A stretch of 64,000 bases of DNA from Phyllobacterium zundukense (lineage in GTDB: Bacteria > Pseudomonadota > Alphaproteobacteria > Rhizobiales > Rhizobiaceae). Of the stretch, positions 9,537 to 21,852 are shown piece by piece. Both the position numbers and the translations under genes were made by a program. The notes beneath the pieces were generated by a model that did no database searches, was not told the DNA's origin, and was given only the letters and a program-made list of their open reading frames with translations. The stretch covers positions 3,886,703 through 3,950,702 of the forward strand of contig NZ_CP017940.1 of assembly GCF_002764115.1 (NCBI RefSeq), read 5' to 3'. How positions within the stretch are numbered: the first letter of the stretch is position 1; each line of letters opens with the position of its first letter.

Positions 9537-10730
9537 ATGTCGCACGATAATCTGAAAGTGTTTCCCTCCGTGCGCGAGCGCTATGATGCGCTTGTGCTGG
9601 CGGGGGATATTGATGCAGACCCGGCACAGCAGCATCTGGCTGACCGCTTTGATCTCCTGATCCGCGAGCTCGCGACAACGCGGCTCGCCACCAAATCCAG
9701 CGCACTCGGCTGGCTGTTCAGCCGCCGTGCACCGCGGCGTGAGATCATCAAGGGCCTTTACATCCATGGCGACGTCGGGCGCGGCAAGACAATGCTGATG
9801 GACATGTTCCACCAGCTGGTACCGGCCAAACGCAAGCGCCGCGCGCATTTTATCGATTTCATGGCCGACGTGCACGAACGTATCAATGCGCACCGCCAGG
9901 CCTTGAAGAATGGGGATACCAAGCAAGATGATCCCATTCCGCCTGTGGCTGACGCCCTGGCGGAACAGGCCTGGGTCCTGTCTTTCGATGAATTCACGGT
10001 CACCGACATTGCCGATGCGATGATCCTGTCGCGGTTGTTCCGGGCGCTTTTCGAGCGCGGCGTGGTGCTTGTCGCCACATCCAATGTCGAGCCAGATAAT
10101 CTTTATCGAGACGGGCTGAATCGCCAGCTTTTTCTGCCATTCGTCGAACTTCTGAAAGCCCATGTGGATGTTGTCAATCTCGATGCCCGCACGGATTACC
10201 GCCTCGAGAAGTTAAACCGTTTGCCGGTTTATCTTTCGCCTTTGGACGAAGACACAAGCCGGCTGATGGACGAAGCCTGGCATGCGGCAACAGCTGGAGC
10301 CACCGTGGCTCCGAATAGCCTGAAGGTCAAAGGCCACACCGTTGTCATCCCTCTGGCGGCACCGCATACGGCTGCTGCTCGGTTTACTTTCGCCGACCTT
10401 TGCTCCAAACCTCTCGGTGCAGCGGACTACACGGCGATCATCCAGCACTACCGGACCATTTTCATTGACGCCGTGCCGGTTCTGGATCACCCAAGGCGGA
10501 ACGAGGCCAAGCGGTTCATCACGCTGATCGACATTCTTTACGATCATAATGTGCATGTGGTGATTTCGGCGGCGGCTTCACCGGACAAGCTATATGTAGC
10601 GAAGTCCGGAACCGAAGCGTTCGAATTTGACCGGACGGCGTCACGCCTCTTCGAAATGCAGAGCGAGGAATATCTGGCTGCAGCCGGCAAGCTTGAGGCC
10701 GTCGTGGAGGCGCGATCCGCGGGGGTCTGA
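9537..10730 (+). CDS. zapE: Cell division protein ZapE (AFG1-family ATPase)
   Basis: AAA-like P-loop ATPase of 397 residues, related to yeast Afg1 and bacterial ZapE, which acts at the constricting Z-ring in E. coli. It contains the Walker A motif GDVGRGKT near residue 77, Walker B LSFDEF near residue 148, the family motif NVEPDNLYRDGLNR near residue 183, and the C-terminal RRNEAKRFITLIDILYD. A GGAG ribosome-binding site lies upstream of the ATG. In Rhizobiales it commonly precedes mdh, as it does here. Confidence 0.94.
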   Translation: MSHDNLKVFPSVRERYDALVLAGDIDADPAQQHLADRFDLLIRELATTRLATKSSALGWLFSRRAPRREIIKGLYIHGDVGRGKTMLMDMFHQLVPAKRKRRAHFIDFMADVHERINAHRQALKNGDTKQDDPIPPVADALAEQAWVLSFDEFTVTDIADAMILSRLFRALFERGVVLVATSNVEPDNLYRDGLNRQLFLPFVELLKAHVDVVNLDARTDYRLEKLNRLPVYLSPLDEDTSRLMDEAWHAATAGATVAPNSLKVKGHTVVIPLAAPHTAAARFTFADLCSKPLGAADYTAIIQHYRTIFIDAVPVLDHPRRNEAKRFITLIDILYDHNVHVVISAAASPDKLYVAKSGTEAFEFDRTASRLFEMQSEEYLAAAGKLEAVVEARSAGV

Positions 10731-11984
<1,254 letters not shown>

Positions 11985-12053
11985 TTTGGCCTCAAACCAT
12001 TCTGAAACGATCTCGCGCTCAGGCGCCGGATTATTCGTAGAGGAAAATAACGT

Positions 12054-13250
12054 ATGAATATTCACGAATATCAGGCAAAACGCCTGCTGCACACGTTTGG
12101 TGCGCCGATCGCCAATGGCGTTGCCGTCTACTCCGTCGAACAGGCGGAAGAGTGGGCGAAGACGCTGCCCGGTCCGCTTTATGTGGTGAAGAGCCAGATT
12201 CATGCAGGCGGCCGCGGCAAGGGCAAGTTCAAGGAACTCGGTCCGGATGCGAAAGGCGGCGTACGCCTGTCCAGGTCGGTCGAGGAAGTTGTTGCCAACG
12301 CCAGGGAAATGCTCGGCAACACGCTCGTGACCAAGCAGACCGGTCCGGCTGGCAAGCAGGTCAACCGTCTCTATATCGAAGACGGTGCCGACATCGAGCG
12401 CGAGCTTTATCTCTCGATCCTCGTTGACCGTTCGGTGGGCCGTCCGGCTTTCGTGGTTTCCACGGAAGGCGGCATGGACATTGAAGCGGTTGCCCATGAT
12501 ACGCCGGAAAAGATCATCACCGTGGCGATCGATCCGGAAAAGGGCGTGACCGCGGAAGACGCGGGGAAGATCAATGACGCCTATGGCCTCACCGGCGAAG
12601 CGCGGACCGACGGCGAAGCGCTGTTCCCGATCCTCTACAAGGCCTTCACCGAGAAGGATATGAGCCTGCTTGAAGTCAACCCGCTGATCGTCATGAAAGA
12701 TGGCCGTCTGCGCGTTCTCGACGCCAAGGTTTCGTTCGATGGCAACGCCCTGTTCCGTCATCCAGATGTGGTCGAACTGCGTGACACCACGGAGGAAGAC
12801 GACAAGGAAATCGAGGCATCGAAATATGACCTCGCCTATGTCGCCCTCGACGGCAATATTGGCTGCATGGTCAATGGTGCCGGTCTTGCCATGGCAACGA
12901 TGGATATCATCAAGCTCTATGGCGCGGAGCCGGCAAACTTCCTTGATGTTGGCGGCGGCGCCAGCAAGGAGAAGGTCACGGCGGCGTTCAAGATCATCAC
13001 GGCCGATCCGGCGGTCGAAGGCATCCTGATCAATATTTTCGGCGGCATCATGAAGTGCGATGTCATTGCCGAAGGCGTTATCGCTGCGGTCAAGGAAGTT
13101 GGCCTCAAGGTTCCGCTGGTCGTTCGTCTCGAAGGCACCAATGCCGAGCTCGGCAAGAAGATCATCAACGAAAGCGGCCTCAATGTCGTTTCCGCGGATG
13201 ATCTCGATGATGCAGCGCAGAAGATCGTCAAGGCCGTGAAGGGAAACTAA
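12054..13250 (+). CDS. sucC: Succinyl-CoA synthetase beta subunit (ADP-forming)
   Basis: ATP-grasp subunit of succinate-CoA ligase, 398 residues. It opens with the family N-terminus [12 protein letters not shown], has the nucleotide-binding stretch [17 protein letters not shown] around residue 45, and the C-terminal CoA-ligase half contains [13 protein letters not shown] and [15 protein letters not shown]. An AGAGGAA ribosome-binding site is well placed. It follows mdh by about 70 bases and precedes sucD by three, so the last two are surely co-translated. Confidence 0.98.
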   Translation: MNIHEYQAKRLLHTFGAPIANGVAVYSVEQAEEWAKTLPGPLYVVKSQIHAGGRGKGKFKELGPDAKGGVRLSRSVEEVVANAREMLGNTLVTKQTGPAGKQVNRLYIEDGADIERELYLSILVDRSVGRPAFVVSTEGGMDIEAVAHDTPEKIITVAIDPEKGVTAEDAGKINDAYGLTGEARTDGEALFPILYKAFTEKDMSLLEVNPLIVMKDGRLRVLDAKVSFDGNALFRHPDVVELRDTTEEDDKEIEASKYDLAYVALDGNIGCMVNGAGLAMATMDIIKLYGAEPANFLDVGGGASKEKVTAAFKIITADPAVEGILINIFGGIMKCDVIAEGVIAAVKEVGLKVPLVVRLEGTNAELGKKIINESGLNVVSADDLDDAAQKIVKAVKGN

Positions 13251-13253
13251 GGC

Positions 13254-14168
13254 ATGTCTATTCTCGTCAACAAGGACACCAAGGTTCTCGTCCAGGGCCT
13301 GACCGGCAAGACCGGTACTTTTCATACCGAACAGGCTCTGGCCTACTACGGCACCAAGATGGTCGGCGGCATTCACCCGAAAAAGGGCGGCGAGACCTGG
13401 GAGGGTAATCTGCCCACCGGTTCGAGCGCCCAGCTGCCGATTTTCAGCTCCGTTGCCGAAGGCAAGGATCGCACCGGCGCCAACGCCTCGGTGATCTATG
13501 TGCCGCCGGCAGGGGCTGCAGAAGCCATCATCGAAGCGATCGAGGCGGAAATTCCGCTGATCATCTGCATCACCGAAGGCATTCCCGTCATGGACATGGT
13601 GCGGGTCAAGGCCCGTCTCGACCGTTCCGCATCCCGCCTGATCGGTCCGAATTGCCCGGGCGTCCTGACGCCGGAAGAATGCAAGATCGGCATCATGCCG
13701 GGAAACATCTTCAAGAAGGGTTCCGTGGGTGTTGTATCCCGCTCCGGGACACTTACCTATGAGGCAGTATTTCAAACGACGAATGAAGGCCTTGGCCAGA
13801 CGACTGCTGTCGGTATCGGCGGCGATCCTGTGAAGGGCACGGAATTCATCGATGTCCTGGAAATGTTCCTTGCCGACGAAGCGACGAAATCAATCATCAT
13901 GATCGGTGAAATCGGTGGCTCGGCCGAAGAAGATGCAGCGCAGTTCATTGCCGACGAAGCAAAGCGTGGCCGCAAGAAGCCGATGGCCGGTTTCATCGCT
14001 GGACGCACGGCTCCTCCCGGACGCACGATGGGCCATGCCGGAGCGGTTATCTCCGGTGGCAAGGGCGGCGCGGAAGACAAGATTGCCGCCATGGAAGCCG
14101 CGGGCATCCGCGTTTCGCCATCGCCTGCGCAGCTTGGCAAGACATTGGTTGAAGTCCTCAAGGGCTGA
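13254..14168 (+). CDS. sucD: Succinyl-CoA synthetase alpha subunit
   Basis: CoA-binding, phosphohistidine-bearing subunit of succinate-CoA ligase, 304 residues. Visible motifs are [17 protein letters not shown] at the N-terminus, the CoA-site region [18 protein letters not shown], and [17 protein letters not shown] near residue 260 containing the phosphorylated histidine. It starts three bases after the sucC stop, with its ribosome-binding site inside the end of sucC. Confidence 0.98.
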   Translation: MSILVNKDTKVLVQGLTGKTGTFHTEQALAYYGTKMVGGIHPKKGGETWEGNLPTGSSAQLPIFSSVAEGKDRTGANASVIYVPPAGAAEAIIEAIEAEIPLIICITEGIPVMDMVRVKARLDRSASRLIGPNCPGVLTPEECKIGIMPGNIFKKGSVGVVSRSGTLTYEAVFQTTNEGLGQTTAVGIGGDPVKGTEFIDVLEMFLADEATKSIIMIGEIGGSAEEDAAQFIADEAKRGRKKPMAGFIAGRTAPPGRTMGHAGAVISGGKGGAEDKIAAMEAAGIRVSPSPAQLGKTLVEVLKG

Positions 14169-14190
14169 GGCCGGCAAGAAGCACGAATGA

Positions 14191-14214
14191 ATCGGGGCGA
14201 ATGCTCGCCCCGAT
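14191..14214 (+). terminator. Strong hairpin between sucD and sucA
   Basis: ATCGGGGCGA pairs perfectly with TCGCCCCGAT, giving a 10-bp stem with the four-base loop ATGC. There is no T-tract after it, so it is unlikely to be a full intrinsic terminator. It could protect the upstream transcript end or lower expression of sucAB relative to mdh-sucCD. Confidence 0.6.
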
Positions 14215-14317
14215 CGATCCACGGGGCCATGTGGGCCTCAACCCAGAGTGATACTGGTTTAAGATGAACCGGTGCACTCTTACAAAGGGAGACGGAGCAC
14301 GGGCTCCGGTCACGAAT

Positions 14318-17300
14318 ATGGCACGTCAAGAACAGGCCAACGACATTTTCGCGCTCACCTCGTTTCTTTATGGTGGCAATGCCCACTATATCGAGGAACT
14401 GCACGCGCAATATGAGAAGGATCCGGCATCGGTTGGTACCGAATGGCAGGAATTCTTCGCCAACCTCAACGATACCAAGGACGATGTTCTCAAGAACGCC
14501 AAGGGCGCATCCTGGGAAAAGCCGAACTGGCCGATCGCCGGCAATGGCGAACTCGTATCGGCGCTCGACGGCAACTGGGGCGAAGTCGAAAAGCACATCA
14601 CCGACAAGCTGAAGGCCAAGGGCGCGAATGGTTCTGCGGCAACCAATGGAGTTGCCGCACCTCTGACGCCGGCATCCGACTCGGACATCATTCATGCGGC
14701 CCGCGATTCCGTGCGCGCAATCATGATGATCCGCGCCTATCGCATGCGCGGCCATTTGCATGCCAAGCTCGACCCGCTTGGCCTTGCCGAAGTCAAGGAA
14801 GACTACAACGAGCTGTCGCCTGAGAGCTATGGTTTCACGGCGGCCGATTTCGACCGCAAGATTTTCATCGATAATGTGCTGGGTCTCGAATATGCGACGA
14901 TCCCACAGATGCTCGAGATCCTTAAGCGCACCTATTGCTCGACCATTGGTGTCGAATTCATGCATATTTCCGATCCGGTGGAAAAGGCCTGGATCCAGGA
15001 ACGCATCGAAGGCCCGGACAAGGGCGTCGCCTTCACCGCTGAAGGCAAGAGGGCGATCCTGTCGAAGCTGATTGAGGCCGAAGGTTTCGAGCAATTCATC
15101 GACGTCAAGTACAAGGGTACCAAGCGCTTCGGCCTGGATGGCGGCGAGTCGCTCATTCCGGCGCTGGAACAGATCGTCAAGCGTGGCGGGTCCATGGGCC
15201 TGAAGGAAATCGTCCTCGGCATGGCGCATCGTGGCCGCCTCAACGTGCTCAGCCAGTTCATGCGCAAGCCGCACCGTGCCATTTTCCATGAATTCAAGGG
15301 TGGTTCCTACACGCCGGACGATGTCGAAGGTTCCGGCGACGTGAAGTACCATCTAGGAGCCTCGTCGGACCGCGAGTTCGATGGCAACAAGGTCCATCTC
15401 TCGCTGACGGCCAACCCCTCGCACCTCGAAATCGTCAATCCGGTAGTCATGGGCAAGGCACGCGCCAAGCAGGACCTGCTCTGCGGCCGCGACCGTGACG
15501 AAATCGTGCCGCTGTCCGAGCGTTCGAAGGTCATGCCGCTGCTTCTGCATGGCGACGCAGCCTTCGCCGGCCAGGGCGTGGTTGCCGAGTGCCTCGGCCT
15601 TTCCGGCCTGCGCGGGCATCGCGTTGCCGGTACGGTGCATTTTATCATCAACAACCAGATCGGCTTTACCACCAATCCGCGTTTCTCGCGCTCCTCGCCA
15701 TATCCTTCCGATGTTGCGAAGATGATCGAAGCGCCGATCTTCCACGTCAATGGCGACGATCCGGAAGCTGTGGTCTATGTGGCGAAGATCGCCACCGAAT
15801 ATCGTATGACGTTCCACAAGCCGGTTGTCATCGACATGTTCTGCTATCGCCGCTTCGGCCATAACGAAGGCGACGAGCCGGCGTTCACGCAGCCGATCAT
15901 GTACAAGACGATCCGCAGCCAGAAGACGACGGTTCAGCTCTATTCGGCGAAGCTGATCGAGGAGGGCCTGATTACCGAGGCCGATCTCGAGAAGATGCGT
16001 GCCGCATGGCGCGAAAATCTCGAGCAGGAGTTCGAGGCTGGCCAGGCGTACAAGCCAAACAAGGCCGACTGGCTCGACGGTGCCTGGAGTGGCCTGCGTA
16101 CGGCAGATAATGCCGATGAGCAGCGCCGCGGCAAGACTGGGCTGCCGGTGAAGACGCTCAAGGAAATCGGCAAGAAGCTTGCCGAAGTCCCGGCCGGTCT
16201 CAACGTGCACCGGACGATCCAGCGCTTCCAGGACAACCGCGCCAAGATGATCGAAACTGGAGAAGGCTTCGACTGGGCAACAGCGGAGGCTCTGGCGTTC
16301 GGTTCGCTGGTGACGGAAGGCCATCCGGTACGCCTGTCGGGTCAGGATGTCGAGCGTGGTACATTCAGCCAGCGGCATTCGGTGCTCTACGATCAGGACA
16401 CCGAACAGCGCTACATCCCGCTCAATAATCTGCAGAAGGGTCAGGCGCTCTACGAAGTCATCAATTCGATGCTTTCGGAAGAAGCGGTTCTCGGCTTCGA
16501 ATATGGCTATTCGCTGTCGGATCCACGTGCCCTGACTCTGTGGGAAGCGCAGTTCGGCGACTTCGCCAATGGTGCACAGGTCATCTTCGACCAGTTCATC
16601 TCGTCGGGCGAGCGCAAATGGCTGCGCATGTCGGGTCTCGTCTGCCTGTTGCCACATGGCTATGAGGGGCAGGGGCCGGAACATTCGTCGGCCCGCCTCG
16701 AACGCTATCTCCAGCTCTGTGCGGAAGACAATATGCAGGTTGCAAACTGCACGACGCCTGCGAATTACTTCCATATCCTGCGCCGTCAGATGAAGCGCGA
16801 CTTCCGCAAGCCGCTGATCCTGATGACGCCGAAGTCGCTGCTGCGTCACAAGCGGGCGGTCTCGTCGATCGGCGACTTCACCGGGGATTCGTCCTTCCAT
16901 CGCCTGCTGTGGGACGACGCGCAGCTGCTCAAGGATCAGCCGATCAAGCTGCAGAAGGACTCAAAGATCCGCCGCGTAGTCCTGTGCTCCGGCAAGGTCT
17001 ATTACGATCTTTACGAAGAGCGCGAAAAGCGCGGGATTGACGACGTCTATCTCCTGCGCGTCGAGCAGCTTTATCCATTCCCTGCAAAGGCCCTGATCAC
17101 CGAGCTTTCCCGCTTCCGCAATGCGGAAATGGTCTGGTGTCAGGAAGAACCCAAGAACATGGGTGCCTGGGCCTTTATCGATCCCTATCTGGAATGGGTT
17201 CTGGCGCATATCGATGCCAAGCATCAGCGCGTTCGTTATACCGGACGTCCTGCTGCTGCATCGACTGCAACTGGCTTGATGTCCAAACACCTTGCACAGC

Positions 17301-17335
17301 TCGAAGCATTGCTTGAAGATGCTTTGGGTTCTTAA
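14318..17335 (+). CDS. sucA: 2-oxoglutarate dehydrogenase E1 component
   Basis: Thiamine-diphosphate-dependent decarboxylase of the 2-oxoglutarate dehydrogenase complex, about 1005 residues, the normal length. The start [20 protein letters not shown] is chosen because it matches the family N-terminus; an upstream in-frame ATG at 14264 would add 18 unrelated residues. The region between them carries a GGGAG sequence, so the choice is not absolute. Motifs include [26 protein letters not shown] and the TPP/Mg site INNQIGFTT, then [14 protein letters not shown]. It is followed by sucB after about 30 bases. Confidence 0.97.
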   Translation: MARQEQANDIFALTSFLYGGNAHYIEELHAQYEKDPASVGTEWQEFFANLNDTKDDVLKNAKGASWEKPNWPIAGNGELVSALDGNWGEVEKHITDKLKAKGANGSAATNGVAAPLTPASDSDIIHAARDSVRAIMMIRAYRMRGHLHAKLDPLGLAEVKEDYNELSPESYGFTAADFDRKIFIDNVLGLEYATIPQMLEILKRTYCSTIGVEFMHISDPVEKAWIQERIEGPDKGVAFTAEGKRAILSKLIEAEGFEQFIDVKYKGTKRFGLDGGESLIPALEQIVKRGGSMGLKEIVLGMAHRGRLNVLSQFMRKPHRAIFHEFKGGSYTPDDVEGSGDVKYHLGASSDREFDGNKVHLSLTANPSHLEIVNPVVMGKARAKQDLLCGRDRDEIVPLSERSKVMPLLLHGDAAFAGQGVVAECLGLSGLRGHRVAGTVHFIINNQIGFTTNPRFSRSSPYPSDVAKMIEAPIFHVNGDDPEAVVYVAKIATEYRMTFHKPVVIDMFCYRRFGHNEGDEPAFTQPIMYKTIRSQKTTVQLYSAKLIEEGLITEADLEKMRAAWRENLEQEFEAGQAYKPNKADWLDGAWSGLRTADNADEQRRGKTGLPVKTLKEIGKKLAEVPAGLNVHRTIQRFQDNRAKMIETGEGFDWATAEALAFGSLVTEGHPVRLSGQDVERGTFSQRHSVLYDQDTEQRYIPLNNLQKGQALYEVINSMLSEEAVLGFEYGYSLSDPRALTLWEAQFGDFANGAQVIFDQFISSGERKWLRMSGLVCLLPHGYEGQGPEHSSARLERYLQLCAEDNMQVANCTTPANYFHILRRQMKRDFRKPLILMTPKSLLRHKRAVSSIGDFTGDSSFHRLLWDDAQLLKDQPIKLQKDSKIRRVVLCSGKVYYDLYEEREKRGIDDVYLLRVEQLYPFPAKALITELSRFRNAEMVWCQEEPKNMGAWAFIDPYLEWVLAHIDAKHQRVRYTGRPAAASTATGLMSKHLAQLEALLEDALGS

Positions 17336-17367
17336 TTAACAAAGAAAATCAACGGAAGAGCGAGAAC

Positions 17368-18657
17368 ATGGCAACCGAAATCCGCGTCCCAACGCTGGGC
17401 GAATCCGTTTCCGAAGCGACCATTGGCAAATGGTTCAAGAAGGTCGGCGAGGCTATTGCCGTTGATGAACCCCTCGTCGAGCTCGAGACCGACAAGGTGA
17501 CGATCGAGGTCCCGGCAGCCGCTGCCGGATCGCTCGCTGAAATCACGGCCAAGGAAGGCGACACGGTTGAAGTTGGCGCTTTGCTCGGCATGATTGGCTC
17601 GGGGGATGGCGCAGCCGCCGCCCCTGCCAAGAAGGAAGAGGCAAAGCCGCAAGCCGTTGCGCAGGCATCGGGTGCCGCCGCTGCAACATCGACTGCGGAA
17701 GCAGCGACCAAGACCGCTGAAGTCGCCGGTGAACCGGCAATCGCCGAGCGCAAGCCAAGCGAAATGCCGGCTTCTCCGGCAGCCTCCAAGCTTCTGGCTG
17801 AAAAAGGCGTTTCGGTATCCCAGGTCGACGGCTCCGGCAAGCGTGGCCAGGTTCTCAAGGGTGACGTGCTCGATGCCGTTGCCAAGGGCATCCCCGCCCA
17901 GCCTGCAGCGGAAGCGCCGAAAGCTGTTGCCCGCCCTGCATCGCCTGCTGACGATGCTTCGCGCGAAGAGCGGGTGAAGATGACCCGCCTGCGCCAGACC
18001 ATTGCCAAGCGCCTGAAGGATGCGCAGAGCACGGCCGCCATGCTGACCACCTATAATGAGGTGGATATGTCGGCGGTCATGGACCTGCGCAATCGCTACA
18101 AGGAGATCTTCGAGAAGAAGCACGGCGTCAAGCTTGGTTTCATGGGCTTCTTCACCAAGGCCGTCACCCATGCATTGAAGGAAATTCCGGCAGTCAACGC
18201 AGAGATCGATGGCACGGACATCATCTACAAGAACTTTGCCCATGTCGGCGTTGCAGTCGGCACGGACAAGGGCCTCGTCGTTCCGGTCGTACGCAATGCG
18301 GACCAGATGTCGATCGCCGAGATCGAAAAGGAAATCGGCCGTCTCGGCAAGGCAGCACGCGATGGCGCCCTGTCCATGGCTGACATGCAGGGCGGTACCT
18401 TCACCATCTCCAATGGCGGTGTCTACGGTTCGCTCATGTCGTCGCCGATCCTCAACGCACCGCAGTCCGGCATTCTTGGCATGCACAAGATCCAGGATCG
18501 TCCGGTCGTCGTTGGCGGGCAGATTGTCATCCGCCCGATGATGTACCTGGCGCTGAGCTACGATCACCGTATTGTTGATGGCAAGGAAGCAGTAACCTTC
18601 CTCGTGCGTGTAAAGGAAAGCCTCGAGGATCCGGAACGTCTCGTTCTCGATCTCTGA
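17368..18657 (+). CDS. sucB: 2-oxoglutarate dehydrogenase E2 component (dihydrolipoyl succinyltransferase)
   Basis: Core transferase of the 2-oxoglutarate dehydrogenase complex, 429 residues with a single lipoyl domain. The lipoylated lysine is K43 in [11 protein letters not shown]. An Ala/Lys-rich linker leads to the E3-binding domain (about residues 130-165, [20 protein letters not shown]) and the catalytic domain ending in [14 protein letters not shown], where the histidine and aspartate are the active site. It follows sucA directly. The E3 gene lpdA is not adjacent but 1.7 kb downstream. Confidence 0.98.
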   Translation: MATEIRVPTLGESVSEATIGKWFKKVGEAIAVDEPLVELETDKVTIEVPAAAAGSLAEITAKEGDTVEVGALLGMIGSGDGAAAAPAKKEEAKPQAVAQASGAAAATSTAEAATKTAEVAGEPAIAERKPSEMPASPAASKLLAEKGVSVSQVDGSGKRGQVLKGDVLDAVAKGIPAQPAAEAPKAVARPASPADDASREERVKMTRLRQTIAKRLKDAQSTAAMLTTYNEVDMSAVMDLRNRYKEIFEKKHGVKLGFMGFFTKAVTHALKEIPAVNAEIDGTDIIYKNFAHVGVAVGTDKGLVVPVVRNADQMSIAEIEKEIGRLGKAARDGALSMADMQGGTFTISNGGVYGSLMSSPILNAPQSGILGMHKIQDRPVVVGGQIVIRPMMYLALSYDHRIVDGKEAVTFLVRVKESLEDPERLVLDL

Positions 18658-18676
18658 TACGGGTCCTTCGACCAAA

Positions 18677-18700
18677 CGGGGCCGCTATTGTGTGGCCCCG
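18677..18700 (+). terminator. GC hairpin after sucB
   Basis: CGGGGCC and GGCCCCG form a 7-bp GC stem with a 10-base loop, about 20 bases after the sucB stop. No T-tract follows, so it may be a weak terminator or an mRNA-stabilising end of the suc transcript. Confidence 0.45.
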
Positions 18701-18785
18701 GTGGTGCATCGGAATGAATTCGCTTAATCTTGTTGGCCGGGCGCGGTTTCTCGAATCCGCGGCATAGGATGAAAGGCAAAGCAAA

Positions 18786-19211
18786 ATGGCTGATGTACCG
18801 AATTATCCGCCTGTCGAGCCACACATCTGCGTCAAGGGCGGCCTTGAAGCGATCACTTTCTACGAAAAAGCCTTCGGTGCCAAAAACACCTTCAAGCAAA
18901 TGACCGAGGATGGAAAGCGCGTCATGCACGCCAATTTATCGCTGTTTGGCGGCACCATAATGATGCATGACGAGTTTCCGGAATATGGGGGCGATGTCCT
19001 TTCGCCAGCAAGCCGTGGCGGTGCGAGCGTCGCGATCAGCATCAACCTGCCGAAAGCCGCGGATGTCGACCAGGCCGTCGACCGCGCTGTCAAGGCTGGT
19101 GCAACGCTCATCATGCCCGTCGAAGACACGTTCTGGAATGCGCGCTATGGCCGCGTGAAGGACCCGTTTGGCCATGTCTGGGCGTTCAACGCGCCGCTTG
19201 GTGGAGCATGA
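18786..19211 (+). CDS. VOC-family protein (PhnB/glyoxalase-like)
   Basis: A 141-residue single-domain vicinal-oxygen-chelate protein. It opens PPVEPHICVKGGLEAITFYE, typical of the PhnB-like subgroup, has the middle segment NLSLFGGTIMMHDEFPE, and ends YGRVKDPFGHVWAFN, where the final beta-strand carries a metal-site residue in other members. The substrate is unknown. Its stop overlaps the ATG of the LysE gene, so the two are co-translated. Confidence 0.88.
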   Translation: MADVPNYPPVEPHICVKGGLEAITFYEKAFGAKNTFKQMTEDGKRVMHANLSLFGGTIMMHDEFPEYGGDVLSPASRGGASVAISINLPKAADVDQAVDRAVKAGATLIMPVEDTFWNARYGRVKDPFGHVWAFNAPLGGA

Positions 19212-19852
19212 TTATGTCGCATTATCTCTACGAGCTTCTCGGCCTCATGGCGGTATTCTCGATCACGATCGTGTCGCCGGGTGCCGATTTTGCGCTTGTC
19301 GTCCGGCAGAGCATTGTGCATGGGCGGCGCAGCGCCATTATCACCAGCTTCGGCATCGGCGCATCGCTGCTGTTCCATATCAGCTACACGGTCCTCGGCC
19401 TCGGGCTTATCGTGTCGAAGTCTCTCTATCTTTTCGGCATGCTCAAATGGGCCGGTGCCGCCTATCTGTTCTATCTCGGCATCAAGGCGTTGCTGTCGTC
19501 GGCACCGGAGGCGCCATCTGAAATGGCTGAAAGCGAACCTGCCAGGCAGCTCTCTGCACTGCGCTGCTTTCTCATGGGCTTCGTCACCAATGCTCTGAAT
19601 CCGAAAGCCGTGCTCTTCTTCCTGTCGCTGTTCTCGGCGCTGGTCAGCCACGAGACTCCCGTCCTGATTCAGGCGGGTTACGGCGTCGTCATGTCGACAG
19701 CATTGATTTCCTGGTTCATCGCTGTATCCATCTTTTTCACGATGCAATCCGTGCGCGACCGCTTCGTCGCCTGGGGCCGCTGGTTCAACCGCGTCACCGG
19801 GCTCGTATTCATCGGGCTTGGCGTCAAGCTTGCAAGCAGCCAAGCGAGCTAG
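19208..19852 (+). CDS. LysE/RhtB-family amino acid exporter
   Basis: A 214-residue inner-membrane protein with about six hydrophobic segments. The N-terminal SPGADFALVVRQSIVHGRRS is the LysE/RhtB signature region, and MGFVTNALNPKAVLFFLSLF in the middle is also diagnostic. Members export amino acids such as lysine, threonine or homoserine lactone; the substrate here cannot be told from sequence. A second ATG two codons in is an alternative start. It is coupled to the VOC gene upstream. Confidence 0.92.
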   Translation: MIMSHYLYELLGLMAVFSITIVSPGADFALVVRQSIVHGRRSAIITSFGIGASLLFHISYTVLGLGLIVSKSLYLFGMLKWAGAAYLFYLGIKALLSSAPEAPSEMAESEPARQLSALRCFLMGFVTNALNPKAVLFFLSLFSALVSHETPVLIQAGYGVVMSTALISWFIAVSIFFTMQSVRDRFVAWGRWFNRVTGLVFIGLGVKLASSQAS

Positions 19853-19860
19853 AATATTTG

Positions 19861-20391
19861 ATGGCTTCCCACGCTCGCCACCATCCAACACGTATTGCCG
19901 CTGTTCTCGCGGCGGCTGCTTCACTGCTTGCTACGCCGGCTTTTGCCGCGTGCACCCAGGACCGCGCCATCTACACGGACAGGGATGACGCCTATACGCT
20001 GACGTTCAAACATGTTCCGGAAGATCTGCCGGTGATGACGTCGAACGAGTTCACGATCCAGATGAACGAGAGCGATCTGAAACTGGATGGTGTGGTGATG
20101 TGGAATGAGGGCGTGGCCCGCCCCAACGGCATTGTCATGTATAAATGCCCGACCGGTGACGTCACCGGCGAAGAGTTGCAGGCGTGCACGGTCTGGCAAG
20201 GTGTCATCTATGCGTTGACGGAAGGCGCTGACGCCGACCTTTTGCCCAAGGCCAAGGAGCCCGCGGCGCAGGCATTGTTGTTGCCGGATTTTTCCAGCTC
20301 CATGAGTGGCTTCAATTTCAAACTCGAAAAACCCATCGAGACTTTCCCCTGGGAGGTCTTCCGTTTCAAAGAATGTGTTCCCGAACAGTAA
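19861..20391 (+). CDS. Secreted protein of unknown function
   Basis: A 176-residue protein with a clear Sec signal peptide (hydrophobic AAVLAAAASLLATPAFA, cleavage after about residue 29) and a mature part containing four cysteines that could form disulfides. I do not recognise the family. The ATG is used as the start, although a TTG lies just before it. It is eight bases downstream of the LysE gene and 33 bases upstream of lpdA, so it may be transcribed with both. Confidence 0.7.
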   Translation: MASHARHHPTRIAAVLAAAASLLATPAFAACTQDRAIYTDRDDAYTLTFKHVPEDLPVMTSNEFTIQMNESDLKLDGVVMWNEGVARPNGIVMYKCPTGDVTGEELQACTVWQGVIYALTEGADADLLPKAKEPAAQALLLPDFSSSMSGFNFKLEKPIETFPWEVFRFKECVPEQ

Positions 20392-20424
20392 TTTCGTGTG
20401 AGCTCCCAAAAGAAGGAATCAATC

Positions 20425-21831
20425 ATGGCATATGATGTCGTCGTCATCGGAACAGGTCCGGGCGGCTATGTGTGCGCGATCAAGGCCGCGCAGCTCGGCT
20501 TGAAGACCGCGGTGATCGAGAAGCGCGCTACTTTTGGCGGAACCTGCCTCAATATCGGCTGCATCCCCTCAAAGGCACTGCTGCATGCTTCGGAAGTGTT
20601 CCATGAGGCCGGCCATTCCCATGCCACGCTCGGTGTCGATGTTGGCACCCCCAAGCTCAACCTGAAGGCGATGCTCGCTCACAAGGATGCAACGGTTGAA
20701 TCGAACGTCAACGGTGTCGCTTTCCTGTTCAAAAAGAACAAGATCGATTCATTCATGGGCACTGGTAAGGTCGTTGCCGCCGGCAAGGTTTCGGTAACCG
20801 CCGAAGACGGCTCGGTCCAGGAAATCGAGACGAAGAATATCGTTATCGCAACCGGTTCCGACGTTGCGGGCATTCCTGGTGTGAATGTCGACTTCGACGA
20901 GAAAATCATCGTGTCTTCGACAGGTGCGCTGGAATTCGCAAAGGTTCCGGAACATCTCGTTGTGGTCGGCGGTGGCGTCATCGGCCTTGAACTCGGTTCC
21001 GTCTGGAGCCGCCTTGGATCGAAGGTAACTGTGGTGGAATTCCTCGACAAGATTCTCGGACCCATGGACGGCGATGTGTCGCGGCAGTTTCAGCGCATGC
21101 TGGAAAAGCAGGGCATCGAGTTCAAGATGGGTGCGAAGGTCACCGGCGTCGAAAAGTCGGGCAAGGGCGCGAAGGTCACGTTCGAGCCGGTCAAGGGTGG
21201 CGATGCGGAAGTGATCGACGCCGATGTGGTGCTCGTGTCCACCGGCCGCAAGCCCTATACGGACGGTCTTGGCCTGAAGGAAGCCGGGGTTGCTGTGGAC
21301 GATCGCGGCCGGGTCGCCATCAATGATCATTGGCAGACCAATGTTCCCGGCATTTACGCCATTGGCGATGTCGTAGAGGGGGCGATGCTGGCACACAAGG
21401 CTGAAGATGAGGGTATTGCAGTCGCCGAAATCCTCGCCGGGCAGGTTGGACACGTCAATTACGACGCGATCCCCAGCGTGGTCTACACCCAGCCGGAAGT
21501 TGCCTCTGTCGGCAAGACCGAGGAAGAGCTGAAGGCGGCGGGTATCGAATACAAGGCCGGCAAATTCCCATTCACGGCCAATGGCCGGGCGCGCGCCATG
21601 TTGCACACCGACGGTTTCGTCAAGATACTCGCCGACAAGGCAAGCGACCGCGTCCTTGGCGTGCACATTGTCGGTTATGGCGCTGGCGAAATGATCCACG
21701 AGGCAACCGTACTGATGGAATTCGGCGGCTCATCGGAAGATCTGGCGCGCACGACGCATGCGCACCCGACCATGTCGGAAGCCGTGCGTGAAGCAGCTCT
21801 CGCCACGTTCTTCAAACCGATCCATATGTGA
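20425..21831 (+). CDS. lpdA: Dihydrolipoyl dehydrogenase (E3)
   Basis: FAD-dependent disulfide oxidoreductase that reoxidises the lipoyl groups of 2-oxoacid dehydrogenase complexes. The start MAYDVVVIGTGPGGYV follows a good AGAAGGA site; a GTG nine codons earlier is rejected. The 468-residue product contains the FAD motif GTGPGG, the redox pair GGTCLNIGCIPSK (C41 and C46), the NAD motif VVGGGVIGLELGSVW and the C-terminal HAHPTMSE with the catalytic histidine and glutamate. Its place near sucAB suggests it serves the 2-oxoglutarate dehydrogenase complex. An intrinsic terminator follows. Confidence 0.97.
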   Translation: MAYDVVVIGTGPGGYVCAIKAAQLGLKTAVIEKRATFGGTCLNIGCIPSKALLHASEVFHEAGHSHATLGVDVGTPKLNLKAMLAHKDATVESNVNGVAFLFKKNKIDSFMGTGKVVAAGKVSVTAEDGSVQEIETKNIVIATGSDVAGIPGVNVDFDEKIIVSSTGALEFAKVPEHLVVVGGGVIGLELGSVWSRLGSKVTVVEFLDKILGPMDGDVSRQFQRMLEKQGIEFKMGAKVTGVEKSGKGAKVTFEPVKGGDAEVIDADVVLVSTGRKPYTDGLGLKEAGVAVDDRGRVAINDHWQTNVPGIYAIGDVVEGAMLAHKAEDEGIAVAEILAGQVGHVNYDAIPSVVYTQPEVASVGKTEEELKAAGIEYKAGKFPFTANGRARAMLHTDGFVKILADKASDRVLGVHIVGYGAGEMIHEATVLMEFGGSSEDLARTTHAHPTMSEAVREAALATFFKPIHM

Positions 21832-21852
21832 TTTTCCAGCGTATTGTATGGA

